Shown piece by piece: positions 18,979 through 27,210 of a stretch of 64,000 bases of DNA. Where the stretch lies: NCBI GenBank assembly GCA_964630785.1, contig CAZVZG010000006.1, forward strand, positions 1-64,000. Reading direction: 5' to 3'. The DNA is from JADLCX01 sp964630785 (GTDB taxonomy: Bacteria; Planctomycetota; Phycisphaerae; Phycisphaerales; UBA1924). Position numbers and translations under genes: made by a program. The notes below the pieces were generated by a model. It was given only the letters and a program-made list of their open reading frames with translations, searched no databases and was not told the origin of the DNA. Every line of letters starts with the position of its first letter. Positions within the stretch are counted from its first letter, which is position 1.

Positions 18979-21279
18979 TCAGTCCTGGATATCGGAGACG
19001 ACGCTGCGGGCGAGCGGGTCGCTCGGGGCGATGGTCGCGGCGCTGGATTCGCCCGCCGCGGACGGGCGGTGGGGCGCGTCCTGCGTGCGAACGGAACGGA
19101 TGGACTTGCTCATCGTGGAGCGAGCGAAGTCGGTCGCGTGGGCGCGGTTGAACACCATGCCCAACATGCTGGCGCCGAGCTGATCGAGGTGACGGAGCAC
19201 CTCCTGCACGCGATCGCCGTGCTGGCCGCGGCCGACCACGAGGACGACGCCGTCGGCGGTGGTGGCGGCGATATTGGCCTCCAGGCTTCCCATGGCCGGC
19301 CCGGTGTCCACGATGATGGTGTCGTACTTGTCGCGGTACTCGTCGATCACGGTCTTGAAGGCGGATCGGGAGAGCCGGCTGATGAGGCGGGCGTCGTCGC
19401 GTCCTGCGGGGAGCAGGTCGAGGCCCGGGACCCCGGTGGGCACGGCGTGGCCGTTGCCTGAGGCGTGGAGGAGCGCGTGGCCGAGCCCCTCATCGCACTT
19501 GGCGTTGAGTCGCGACGTGAGGCCGCAACCGATGAGGTCGAAGTCCACCAAGAGCGTGCGCGACCCCGATGCGGTGAAAGACATGGCCAGTGAGAGGGCG
19601 AGGCTGGTCTTGCCGTCGCTGGCCGCGGGGCTGGTGACCGCGATGACCTTGTGGTCGCGCTTGGTCATCTGCAGGAGCGAGCGGATGTGATGCACGCAAT
19701 GGACGGCCGCGGCGGAGCGTTCGGGGTCGCCGCCGCTCTGTGGAAGTTCGGGAAGGATGCCCAGAAGGGGCGCGGCGTGGGAAGCATCGCGGGCTTGATC
19801 GGCGAAGCGGAAGCGGCGGTCGATGAGGCCGATGAGCAGCATGACGGCGATGGGGAGCCCGCCGCCCAGGAAGAGGCCGAAGGCGGCCATCTTGTTGCGC
19901 GGATCGACGTTGGGCGTGCCTGGCGCGGCCTCGGGCAGTTGGGTGTCAATGCGACCGACCGTGTCGCGCATGTTGGACTCGACGTTGATCTCGTCGAGAC
20001 GGCGGTTGACCTCGGCGAGTTTGAGGTCGAGTGCCTGGATGTCGCGGTTGAGCCCGTCGATCTCGATGCGCCGCGTGCTGATGAGCGAGGTTCGGTCGCG
20101 GAGCTGCTTGGCCTGGGACTGCAGGAGCCGGTATTGCACGACGAGCTGATCCGGTCGCGGCGGGCCCGCGGCGATGATCGTCGAGTTGCTCGCCGGCGCT
20201 GTGGCGGGGTCTTTGTACTTCTCGACCATCTGGGCGATGTCGGCCTCGACCGCGGCGAGGTCGGTCTGGTCCATGATGATGGCGGGGTGCTGGTCGCCGA
20301 GACCACGGGCGCGGTTGCTGGCGAGGCGGCGCTTGATCGTGGCTTGCTGGGCGAGCAGGGCGGCCATGGTCTGATCGGTGGCGGCGATCTGTTCGGCGGT
20401 CGGGGCCGGGGCGGGAGCGGTCGAATCCGAGTCGGCGGAGCCCGGGGTCGGCACGGAGAACTTGTCCGGGTCGATCCCGAGCTGGGTCAACTGGGCCTTG
20501 GCCTCGGCCGCGCGGCTGTCGACGGCGAGGAGCTGCGTCAGGTAGTGGTCCTGCAGGCGGGTCAGGTCGTCGGACTCGAACTCCGACGACTTGCTGAGCA
20601 CCTGGGTGCGCAGATCCTTGCGGTCTGACTCGTACTGCTTCTGGAGCGACTTGAGTGTGCTGAGCCGGGTGCTGGTGACGTTTTCTTCTTCCCGGTGCCC
20701 GAAGAGCGTCTTGTAGGCGTTGATGACCTCGCGGACCGCGACGAGCGTGGCTCGCGATTCGCCGTCGGTGAACGAGACATTGATGAGGAACGTGTTGGGG
20801 ATGGTGGCGACCTTGAGGCTCTTGCGGAAGTCGGCCTCGTCCTCGGGTCCCCTTCCCCGTCCTAGCGCGCGCCAATCTTCGCTGTCCATCGCCCGACGGA
20901 TCACGCGGTCCTGTTGGAGCAGGCTGACCTGCGTGTTGAGAAAGTTGGAGAACATCGGCGAAACCGACGATTGCTCGGTCTGGTAGAGGATCTTGGGAAT
21001 CGTCGGCTGCACCTCGACCTGGCCGTCGCACTTGTACTTGGGTGATTGCAGAAAGTATCCCCCCACCGCACCACCAATGCCGCCGATGAGGGCCAGGGCG
21101 ATCGCGATGGGATAGCGGCCGCGAAGGAGCCGGTGAACGACTTTGGGGAGGCTCTGCTGTGGCGGCGCGATGCCACCGCCGCCGGTTCCGCCGCCCGACT
21201 CAATGAGGTAGCGCGGCTGACCCGCGAGCACGATGTCGTGCTCCGAGCCCGCGCCTGGGATCACCTGGTTCCCGCTCAT
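18979..21279 (-). CDS. Wzz chain-length determinant fused to BY-kinase domain
   Basis: This 766-residue inner-membrane protein controls polysaccharide chain length and export. The first membrane helix is near residues 58-80, a long coiled-coil periplasmic region follows (about 90-430), and a second helix is near 450-470. The C-terminal ATPase shows a Walker A-like SPAASDGKTSLALSLA, Walker A' LLVDFDLIG and Walker B TIIVDTGP. The terminal tyrosine cluster that BY-kinases autophosphorylate is absent: no Tyr occurs after the Walker B region. ATG 21279 is chosen because GGAGG precedes it; the in-frame GTG at 21291 lies within that site. It overlaps the EpsI gene by 4 bases. Confidence 0.92.
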   Translation of the reverse strand: MSGNQVIPGAGSEHDIVLAGQPRYLIESGGGTGGGGIAPPQQSLPKVVHRLLRGRYPIAIALALIGGIGGAVGGYFLQSPKYKCDGQVEVQPTIPKILYQTEQSSVSPMFSNFLNTQVSLLQQDRVIRRAMDSEDWRALGRGRGPEDEADFRKSLKVATIPNTFLINVSFTDGESRATLVAVREVINAYKTLFGHREEENVTSTRLSTLKSLQKQYESDRKDLRTQVLSKSSEFESDDLTRLQDHYLTQLLAVDSRAAEAKAQLTQLGIDPDKFSVPTPGSADSDSTAPAPAPTAEQIAATDQTMAALLAQQATIKRRLASNRARGLGDQHPAIIMDQTDLAAVEADIAQMVEKYKDPATAPASNSTIIAAGPPRPDQLVVQYRLLQSQAKQLRDRTSLISTRRIEIDGLNRDIQALDLKLAEVNRRLDEINVESNMRDTVGRIDTQLPEAAPGTPNVDPRNKMAAFGLFLGGGLPIAVMLLIGLIDRRFRFADQARDASHAAPLLGILPELPQSGGDPERSAAAVHCVHHIRSLLQMTKRDHKVIAVTSPAASDGKTSLALSLAMSFTASGSRTLLVDFDLIGCGLTSRLNAKCDEGLGHALLHASGNGHAVPTGVPGLDLLPAGRDDARLISRLSRSAFKTVIDEYRDKYDTIIVDTGPAMGSLEANIAATTADGVVLVVGRGQHGDRVQEVLRHLDQLGASMLGMVFNRAHATDFARSTMSKSIRSVRTQDAPHRPSAAGESSAATIAPSDPLARSVVSDIQD

Positions 21280-21980
21280 CGCGACCTCCACTTGGGGTCC
21301 GACAAGAGGATGATCACCGGCTCGATCTGCGAAAGCAACGCGGTCACCACCTTCTCCTCGTCGGCAATGGGCAGACGGCTGTCGAACACCACCTGGAACT
21401 GGGCCGCGCCGAACGGGCGGGCGGTGTAGTCGGCGGCGGCCGCACGGACCGCCTCCATATCGATCGGCAGTCCTTGGCCGGGGATCGCGAAGAAGTTGTA
21501 AACTGTCAGGGTACGGTCGCGGTCGAATCCGCCGCCGGAACGGTCAAACTCGTAACGCATCGCCTTGACGGTCACGTGTTCGAGCGGGATTTCCACGACC
21601 CGGTTGGCGTGGACGTCGAGTTTCCATCCCTGGCCGGGATAACAAATAGGCGGGTAGTGCCCCGCCATGTCGCGGGTGTCACGGCACTGCACAACCACGA
21701 GGCTGGCCTGCTCGTTGGTCTGCGGGTTCTGGTACCTACGGCTGAGGATGGCGTTGGGTTTGAGCAGAGCCTGTGCCGATTCCGGAACGGAGATGGTGGA
21801 CCCCTCCCAGGAACCGAACTTGATCGGGATCGAATCGATCGCCAGAGCGGCCTGGCGGTGGAACGGTTCGGCGTCCTTCGGGGTCGGGCGGCCGGCGACC
21901 TCCCACGCCATGAGCGCGGTCAGGATCGCCGCCGCCAGGAGCGGGATGTATCCGGCTCGGCGGCGTGGGATCGTGGTCAT
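21276..21980 (-). CDS. Exosortase-associated EpsI family protein
   Basis: This 234-residue protein has one N-terminal membrane segment (YIPLLAAAILTALMAWEVAG) and the EpsI/DUF3485 pattern, most clearly HYPPICYPGQGW, which matches the H-x-P-x-x-C-x-x-G-x-G-W hallmark. EpsI proteins accompany exosortases and in some systems are fused to them. The function is not settled; it is thought to act in the periplasm in sorting or polysaccharide export. ATG 21980 is selected because it overlaps the stop codon of the exosortase gene as ATGA; the frame is open further upstream but that region lies antisense to nothing meaningful. Confidence 0.9.
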   Translation of the reverse strand: MTTIPRRRAGYIPLLAAAILTALMAWEVAGRPTPKDAEPFHRQAALAIDSIPIKFGSWEGSTISVPESAQALLKPNAILSRRYQNPQTNEQASLVVVQCRDTRDMAGHYPPICYPGQGWKLDVHANRVVEIPLEHVTVKAMRYEFDRSGGGFDRDRTLTVYNFFAIPGQGLPIDMEAVRAAAADYTARPFGAAQFQVVFDSRLPIADEEKVVTALLSQIEPVIILLSDPKWRSR

Positions 21981-22933
21981 TGGTAAGCGAGGTTGAACCT
22001 GGTGACGGGGATCATCGCCCAGCGCAGCGTGGCGGTGACGACGAGGAGCACGCCGAAAGCCAGCGGCACCATCATCCAGCCGCTGATGTCGTGGAAGGAA
22101 TCGGCCACCGACTTGTCGGCGTAGCCGTAAAGCAGGACCGTGGGCACGAGGCGGAAGATGTTGCAGATCAGGGCCGCGATGGGACTGCCGATGATCACGA
22201 GCGCACGGGCCCAGGGGCGGAGCGGCATGCTGAACGCGAACGCGAACGAGACGAGGATCAGGGCCAACACCATCCTCATGCCGTTGCAGGCCTCGGCCAC
22301 GGCGATGTCGTGACCGTTGAGCGTGAGGAGATTGCCGGACCGTTCGAGAGGGACGCCGAAGGTCTCGAGGATGACCTGGGTGGCGTGGGCGCTGGCGGTC
22401 TGAAGCGGGCCGGAGATCACGTGGCGGATGGCTCCCGGGACCGGAACCATGAACGCGAGCACGGCGAACGCAGGGAAGAGTTTGAGCAGCGTGTTGAGAC
22501 CGAGGCCGGCGACGGCCGCGCCGATGAGAACGATCACCGCGCCGGCGTGCCAGGATGATTGAACGGCGTGGTTGTACCCGAACCAGGACATCAACCACCC
22601 GACGGCCATGACGGCCGGCCCGATAAGTGTGCCGGTGGGCCGCAGCTTTCGCAGGCGACCGCGACGGATCCAGGCCATCCAGACGGCGACGATGGGCACA
22701 AGAATGACGTGGCTCTGCTCCTCGTCGCCCTGAACGATGTGGGCGATATCCAACCAAGCGCCGCGGTTGGTCCACGTACTCCAGACCAGGAGCGCGACCC
22801 AGAGGGCGAGCATCGTGCCGCTGTTGAACACGGACAGGCGAGGGCCGGATTCCACGACCAGAAGCGGCTCCTCCGCCCGGTGATGCCGGGAGGCGGCGAT
22901 GGTCAGGTCCGAGGGTGCGTTGACGGAGCTCAT
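21977..22933 (-). CDS. Exosortase (VPLPA-type substrate candidate)
   Basis: Exosortase is a polytopic membrane transpeptidase-like enzyme that processes PEP-CTERM-type tails. This 318-residue protein has about eight hydrophobic helices and the three family residues: Cys216 in EACNGMRM, Arg261 in NIFRLV and His281 in SFHDISGW. The motif EACNGM replaces the more common EACSGL. Given the five VPLPA-tailed proteins encoded 10-15 kb away, this is their probable processing enzyme; VPLPA-CTERM tails are known from the XrtD subtype, but I cannot prove the subtype here. It overlaps the flanking genes by 4 bases on both sides. Confidence 0.93.
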   Translation of the reverse strand: MSSVNAPSDLTIAASRHHRAEEPLLVVESGPRLSVFNSGTMLALWVALLVWSTWTNRGAWLDIAHIVQGDEEQSHVILVPIVAVWMAWIRRGRLRKLRPTGTLIGPAVMAVGWLMSWFGYNHAVQSSWHAGAVIVLIGAAVAGLGLNTLLKLFPAFAVLAFMVPVPGAIRHVISGPLQTASAHATQVILETFGVPLERSGNLLTLNGHDIAVAEACNGMRMVLALILVSFAFAFSMPLRPWARALVIIGSPIAALICNIFRLVPTVLLYGYADKSVADSFHDISGWMMVPLAFGVLLVVTATLRWAMIPVTRFNLAYQ

Positions 22934-23916
22934 TTTCGCTGCTCACCGCCGGGAAGGAGTTCGTCGAACACGCTCTGACCCGGGCCCACCGATCCGCCGG
23001 GGCCGATGAGCGATCGCACCACGTTCGCACGAGACCGCACGCTCGCCCCCGAGAGCACCACCGAGTCGTGCAGGCGGGCGGAGGGGTCGACCGAAGCACC
23101 CGGTTCTGCGAGCGCGAACGTGCACATCCAGTCCTCCGCGGGCGCGGCGCGTTCGGCCTCTGAAGCGGCGGGCGCTGCCAGCTCTCCGACCGCCGCGAGA
23201 TAGCCGTGCAACGTGCGGATCGGGATCGGCGGGAGGCCCGCATCCGACACCACGCCGACGCGGAAATCGGAGGCGAGTTCGGGCAGGGCCTGTTCCTTGA
23301 GATCGACGAAGCCCACCGCCGGAAGCCGCTGAAGACAGCCGCAGCGGATCAGGAAAAATCCGGTGGGCCGGGACGCGGCGTCGGTGTGGATCACCACGTC
23401 ATCATCGGACCGAGAGAGCGTGGAGTAAACGTCGATGAGGCTGGTTCGCGGGAGGCTGTGGCCGGACGCGACGAACAACCGGCCCGCGGGGTCGAACCCG
23501 ATGGCGAGGTCGCGCAACGACCCGCCGGAGCCGCGGGGCTCGTCGGTGTCCATACGGATGATCGGCGCCGGGCCGGGGTCTGTCCCAATCCCGTCTATGC
23601 TCCCATTCGTTGCCGATGTCGCAAGACTCTGAGGCGCTCCCGCGGCGGCGTTGGCGGTGATCAGGAGCGGCAGGTCCGCGCGGCCGACGGCGCGGCGGAA
23701 CTCCTCCTCGCGCCGGGCCCACTCGTGAGCGATGGTTCTGTCGGCGGTGAGCGGAAGGTCGAGAATCGAGCGGCCCGTCGCCCGCTGCAGGTCGGACGGG
23801 CGCACCGCGCCGGCCAGCAGCACGACGGCCGCCAGCGAACGGCCCCGCTCGATCACCGACGCGTCAACAGTCGGCGCAGGCGGCTTCGGATGCGATGAAA
23901 AGGAGCCTGAATTCAT
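22930..23916 (-). CDS. Nucleotidyltransferase-like protein with degenerate active site
   Basis: This 328-residue protein looks like an NDP-sugar pyrophosphorylase in outline: LAAVVLLAGAVRPSDLQRA occupies the place of the 'AGGxGTRLxPLT' signature, and the C-terminus (DPSARLHDSVVLSGASVRSR) has the hexapeptide rhythm of a left-handed beta helix. The pyrophosphate-binding Gly/Thr/Arg pattern and the Lys are not preserved, so catalysis is doubtful. It may be a regulatory or structural relative acting with the exosortase. The start is ATG 23916, 7 bases after the WecG-like stop; it overlaps the exosortase by 4 bases. The assignment is tentative. Confidence 0.6.
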   Translation of the reverse strand: MNSGSFSSHPKPPAPTVDASVIERGRSLAAVVLLAGAVRPSDLQRATGRSILDLPLTADRTIAHEWARREEEFRRAVGRADLPLLITANAAAGAPQSLATSATNGSIDGIGTDPGPAPIIRMDTDEPRGSGGSLRDLAIGFDPAGRLFVASGHSLPRTSLIDVYSTLSRSDDDVVIHTDAASRPTGFFLIRCGCLQRLPAVGFVDLKEQALPELASDFRVGVVSDAGLPPIPIRTLHGYLAAVGELAAPAASEAERAAPAEDWMCTFALAEPGASVDPSARLHDSVVLSGASVRSRANVVRSLIGPGGSVGPGQSVFDELLPGGEQRK

Positions 23917-23922
23917 GCGATT

Positions 23923-24717
23923 TCAGCCGTGGGCGGGGAGCCGCCGCGCGCTCCCGCTGAATCCGTCGATCGCGGAGCGAGCAAAGAGCCAGAGGGCGAA
24001 GGGGATGCCGTCGACAAGGTAGCGCCTGGCCAGCCGGCCCGGCTCCTGCATCATCCGGTGGAACCACTCCAGACCGATGCGTCGCATCCATACGGGAGCC
24101 CGCGAGACCTCGCCCGCCACGAAGCTGAATGTGATGCCGACCCCGACAAACCACGCCGCGGACACGTGCGGCCGGAGCCGCTGGATGACCTGCTCCTGCT
24201 TCGGGCAGCCCAGGGCGACGAGAACGATCCCGGGGTGTGAATCCGCGACGCGACGGATCATCGATTCGTACGCCGCGTTGTCTTTCTCGAAGCCGGGGGC
24301 CGGACACTCGATGCCGGCGATGCGCAGAGCGGGGAACCGCCGGATCAGCTCAGCCACGCTCTTGTCGGCGGTGCCGGGGTTGCCGCCGAGGAGGAAAACC
24401 GACACGCCGCCCGAGGCCGCGTGCTCGGCGAGTTTGAAGATGAGGTCCGAGCCCGCCGCCCGCTGCGGGAGGGGCGTCCGCTGGAGCCGGCTGGCCCAGA
24501 CCAGGGGCATGCCATCGGCCAGACGCATCGTGGTCTGGTCGTAGAGTTCGCGGAACTTCGCATCGCGCGTGGCGCGGCGGAGGATGTCGAGGTTCGGCGT
24601 GACCGCCCACCCGCCGCGGCCGGCCGCCGCCTCGTGGACGATTCGCCGCGCGGCCTGATCGAGCGTGAGGGCATCGACGGGCACGCCGAGCAAGTTGATC
24701 GTGCGGTATTCCGGCAC
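23923..24717 (-). CDS. WecG/TagA/CpsF family glycosyltransferase (GT26)
   Basis: This 264-residue enzyme transfers a sugar, in known relatives ManNAc or ManNAcA, onto a polyprenyl-linked acceptor as the second step of repeat-unit assembly. Family landmarks are VTPNLDIL, RLADGMPLVWASRL, AGSDLIF, LGCPKQEQ, GVGITFSFVAGEV and RAPVWMRRIGLEWFHRM. It has no transmembrane helix, so it is probably peripheral at the membrane. The start GTG 24717 has no strong ribosome site. Its position next to a UDP-sugar dehydrogenase suggests a uronic-acid or ManNAcA-type substrate, by analogy with WecG-WecC. Confidence 0.92.
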   Translation of the reverse strand: MPEYRTINLLGVPVDALTLDQAARRIVHEAAAGRGGWAVTPNLDILRRATRDAKFRELYDQTTMRLADGMPLVWASRLQRTPLPQRAAGSDLIFKLAEHAASGGVSVFLLGGNPGTADKSVAELIRRFPALRIAGIECPAPGFEKDNAAYESMIRRVADSHPGIVLVALGCPKQEQVIQRLRPHVSAAWFVGVGITFSFVAGEVSRAPVWMRRIGLEWFHRMMQEPGRLARRYLVDGIPFALWLFARSAIDGFSGSARRLPAHG

Positions 24718-24765
24718 GTTGTTCGGACGGGCGAGGCGGTGATCGGGGGAAACGGGGGGGGTGAG

Positions 24766-26106
24766 TCAGGCCTTGACGATGCGGGCGCCCAGGCCGTCGA
24801 GGCCTTTCATGGCGTTGCGTGTGTCGACGACAAGCCGGGCGTGGCGGGCGATGTGCTTGTAGTCGATGACGGCGTGGTTGGTCACGATCACCACGCAATC
24901 GAACGCGGTGAGCGACTCGGGCGTGATGGGGACCGACTGCATGTCGCGCTTGTGCTTGCGCATGAGCGGAAACCGCGGCACGAGCGGGTCGTGGTACGAC
25001 ACCTCGGCGCCCAGGTCTTCGAGCAGGTCGATGATCTCCGCGGCCGGGGTCTCGCGGACGTCGTCGATGTTGGGCTTGTACGCGAGCCCGACCACGAGCG
25101 CCTTGGCTCCGCGGACGGCGCGGCCGTCGTCGTTGAGCGCGGCCGCGACGCGCTCGACCACGAACTCGGGCATGTGCGTGTTGATCTCGCCGGCCAGTTC
25201 GATGAACCGCGTCGGCTTGCCGACCTCGCGGGCCTTCCACGTGAGGTAGAAGGGGTCGATCGGGATGCAGTGGCCGCCCAGACCGGGGCCCGGGTAAAAG
25301 GGCATGTAGCCAAAGGGTTTGGTGGCCGCGGCCTCGATGACTTCCCAGACGTCGATGCCCATCGCCGAATAGAGCACCTTGAGCTCGTTGACCATGGCGA
25401 TGTTCACGGCGCGGAAGGTGTTTTCGAGGATCTTGGCGGCCTCGGCGACCTCGGCGGAGGAGACGGTCACAACGTTGTCGATGGCCCTGGAATAGAGCGC
25501 GGCGGCCAACCGACCGGACGCCGCGTCGACGCCGCCGACCAGTTTGGGCGTGGTCTTGGTGTCGTGGCTCTTGCGACCGGGGTCCTCGCGTTCGGGCGAG
25601 AAGGCGACGAAGAAATCCTTGCCGGCCTCGAGCGGCTCGGCGTTCTTCGGGCGCGCGGCGAGCATGGCGGGCACGAGGTCCTGACGCGTCGTCCCCGGGT
25701 AGGTCGTGGACTCGAGCACGATCAACTGCCCGCGTCGGAGCGTGCGGCCGATGTCGCGACCGGAGTTGATGACGAACGAGAGGTCCGGCTCGCGGTGCTG
25801 ACCGAGGGGCGTGGGCACGCAGATGATGATCGCGTCGGGCTCGGAGAGCCGGGAGAAGTCGGTGGTGCCGCGGAACCGCTCGCTGCGCCCGAGGTCGGTG
25901 GCCATCTCGGGCCCGAGGTGCTTGAGGTAGTTCTCGCCGCGGGCGAGGGCGTCGATCTTGGCGCGGTCGATGTCGAACCCGAGGATGCGGAACCCGCCGC
26001 GGTGGAGTGCGTGGGCCAGGGGAAGGCCGACGTAGCCGAGGCCGATGACGCCGATGAGGGCGTCGGCGCGGGAGAGTTTGTCGATGAGGGTTTGTTCGGT
26101 GGACAT
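24766..26106 (-). CDS. UDP-sugar 6-dehydrogenase (WecC/WbpA-like)
   Basis: This 446-residue enzyme oxidises the C6 of a UDP-sugar to the carboxylate in two NAD+-dependent steps. The Rossmann motif is IGVIGLGYVGLPLA near residues 18-31, the catalytic cysteine is in PGLGGHCIPIDPFYL, and the C-terminal domain carries GLAYKPNIDDVRETPA. The length and order fit UDP-GlcNAc, UDP-ManNAc or UDP-glucose dehydrogenases, and the sequence alone does not separate these. With galE and the WecG-like transferase nearby, it supplies a uronic acid or aminouronic acid to the glycan. Confidence 0.93.
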   Translation of the reverse strand: MSTEQTLIDKLSRADALIGVIGLGYVGLPLAHALHRGGFRILGFDIDRAKIDALARGENYLKHLGPEMATDLGRSERFRGTTDFSRLSEPDAIIICVPTPLGQHREPDLSFVINSGRDIGRTLRRGQLIVLESTTYPGTTRQDLVPAMLAARPKNAEPLEAGKDFFVAFSPEREDPGRKSHDTKTTPKLVGGVDAASGRLAAALYSRAIDNVVTVSSAEVAEAAKILENTFRAVNIAMVNELKVLYSAMGIDVWEVIEAAATKPFGYMPFYPGPGLGGHCIPIDPFYLTWKAREVGKPTRFIELAGEINTHMPEFVVERVAAALNDDGRAVRGAKALVVGLAYKPNIDDVRETPAAEIIDLLEDLGAEVSYHDPLVPRFPLMRKHKRDMQSVPITPESLTAFDCVVIVTNHAVIDYKHIARHARLVVDTRNAMKGLDGLGARIVKA

Positions 26107-26160
26107 GGTGTTTGGGAAGATCGGTCGGAAAGCGGATTGGCGTGAGGGGAGCCCGCGGGG

Positions 26161-27210
26161 TCAGGTCTGCTGAGCGGCGTGTGTAGTTTGCGGCGGCATC
26201 TCGCGGTCTTGTGTGGGTCGCCAGCAGTGTGCGCGACGCTGCGAGGCCCGCCCGGCCGCGGCGGCCTTCCCGAGGAGCATGGCCTCCCATTGGTATCGGC
26301 GGAGGAAGCGGCGGAACTCGGGGTCGTCGTAGCGGGGCTTGCGGCTCAGCCACGCCAGGGCGTAGCCCCACCAGATCGCCACCGCGCCGACGAGCACGGG
26401 GGCGCGGGGGATACGGTAAATCGAACTGGCCGTGATGAACGCCAGGCTCGTGCCCATGAAGTACTGGCCGAAGCCGTGCCGCTTGCGCCCGGTCCAGATG
26501 CCCTTGTGGCTTGAACCCATCGGGCGGAGGTGGATGAAGCGGAGGTCCGGATCGTCCCAACTGGCCGCGATCCAGCCCAACATGCGGCAGCGGTGGCAGT
26601 CGATGCCGTCCCACATGACCTGACGAACGAACCCGCCGATCTGGCGGAAGCACTCGATGCGATAAAACTTGGTCATGCCGGCGGACATCTCGTCGCCGCC
26701 GACCTCCGCGAAGAGCTCACCGCCGAAGCCCTCGGCGGTGTTCGTCGCGCCGGAAAAGTACGCCTTGCCCGAGCAGGTGCCCAGACGCGGCTCCCGCTCC
26801 ATCCGATTCATCAGCAACTCGAAATATCGCGGCGGCAGAACGAGGTCCAGGTCGAGTTTGCAGACGTAGTCGAAGTCGTCGAGCCTGATCGTGTCGAGGC
26901 CAGCGTAGAAGGCCTCGATGACCCCCGGCCCGACCGATCGCGTACCGCGGTCTTTGCGGGTGACTATCCGAATCCAGTCGTGCTTCGCGGCGTACTCCGC
27001 GAGAATCGTCGGAGTCGAGTCGGTGGAGCCGTCGTCCACGACAACCAGGAGCGACGGTCGCTCGGACTGCCCGACCAGGCTGTCGAGCGTCCGCCGCATG
27101 TACTTTTCCTCGTTGCGGCAGGGAGCGATAATGGCGTAGCGGCGACTCACGGAAGAGTTCGTGGGGTTTTCGGGGCGGCGTGACGCGAAGGGGAGGGAAT
27201 CAACCTTCAT
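26161..27210 (-). CDS. Glycosyltransferase family 2
   Basis: This 349-residue enzyme has the GT-A fold with YAIIAPCRNEEKYM, VVVDDGSTDSTPTIL and the divalent-metal motif LDLDLVLPP, and one or two hydrophobic segments near residue 270. It adds a sugar from a nucleotide donor to the growing lipid-linked repeat unit on the cytoplasmic side. The acceptor and donor cannot be read from the sequence. It starts at ATG 27210, overlapping the galE 3' end by 11 bases; GTG 27147 is an alternative start just before the family homology. Confidence 0.9.
   Translation of the reverse strand: MKVDSLPFASRRPENPTNSSVSRRYAIIAPCRNEEKYMRRTLDSLVGQSERPSLLVVVDDGSTDSTPTILAEYAAKHDWIRIVTRKDRGTRSVGPGVIEAFYAGLDTIRLDDFDYVCKLDLDLVLPPRYFELLMNRMEREPRLGTCSGKAYFSGATNTAEGFGGELFAEVGGDEMSAGMTKFYRIECFRQIGGFVRQVMWDGIDCHRCRMLGWIAASWDDPDLRFIHLRPMGSSHKGIWTGRKRHGFGQYFMGTSLAFITASSIYRIPRAPVLVGAVAIWWGYALAWLSRKPRYDDPEFRRFLRRYQWEAMLLGKAAAAGRASQRRAHCWRPTQDREMPPQTTHAAQQT

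Noticed and set aside
24350..26653. A long minus-strand frame overlapping the dehydrogenase and WecG-like genes in a different phase.
   Set aside because: It contains only Pro/Arg-rich sequence and disagrees with two genes that carry complete family motifs.
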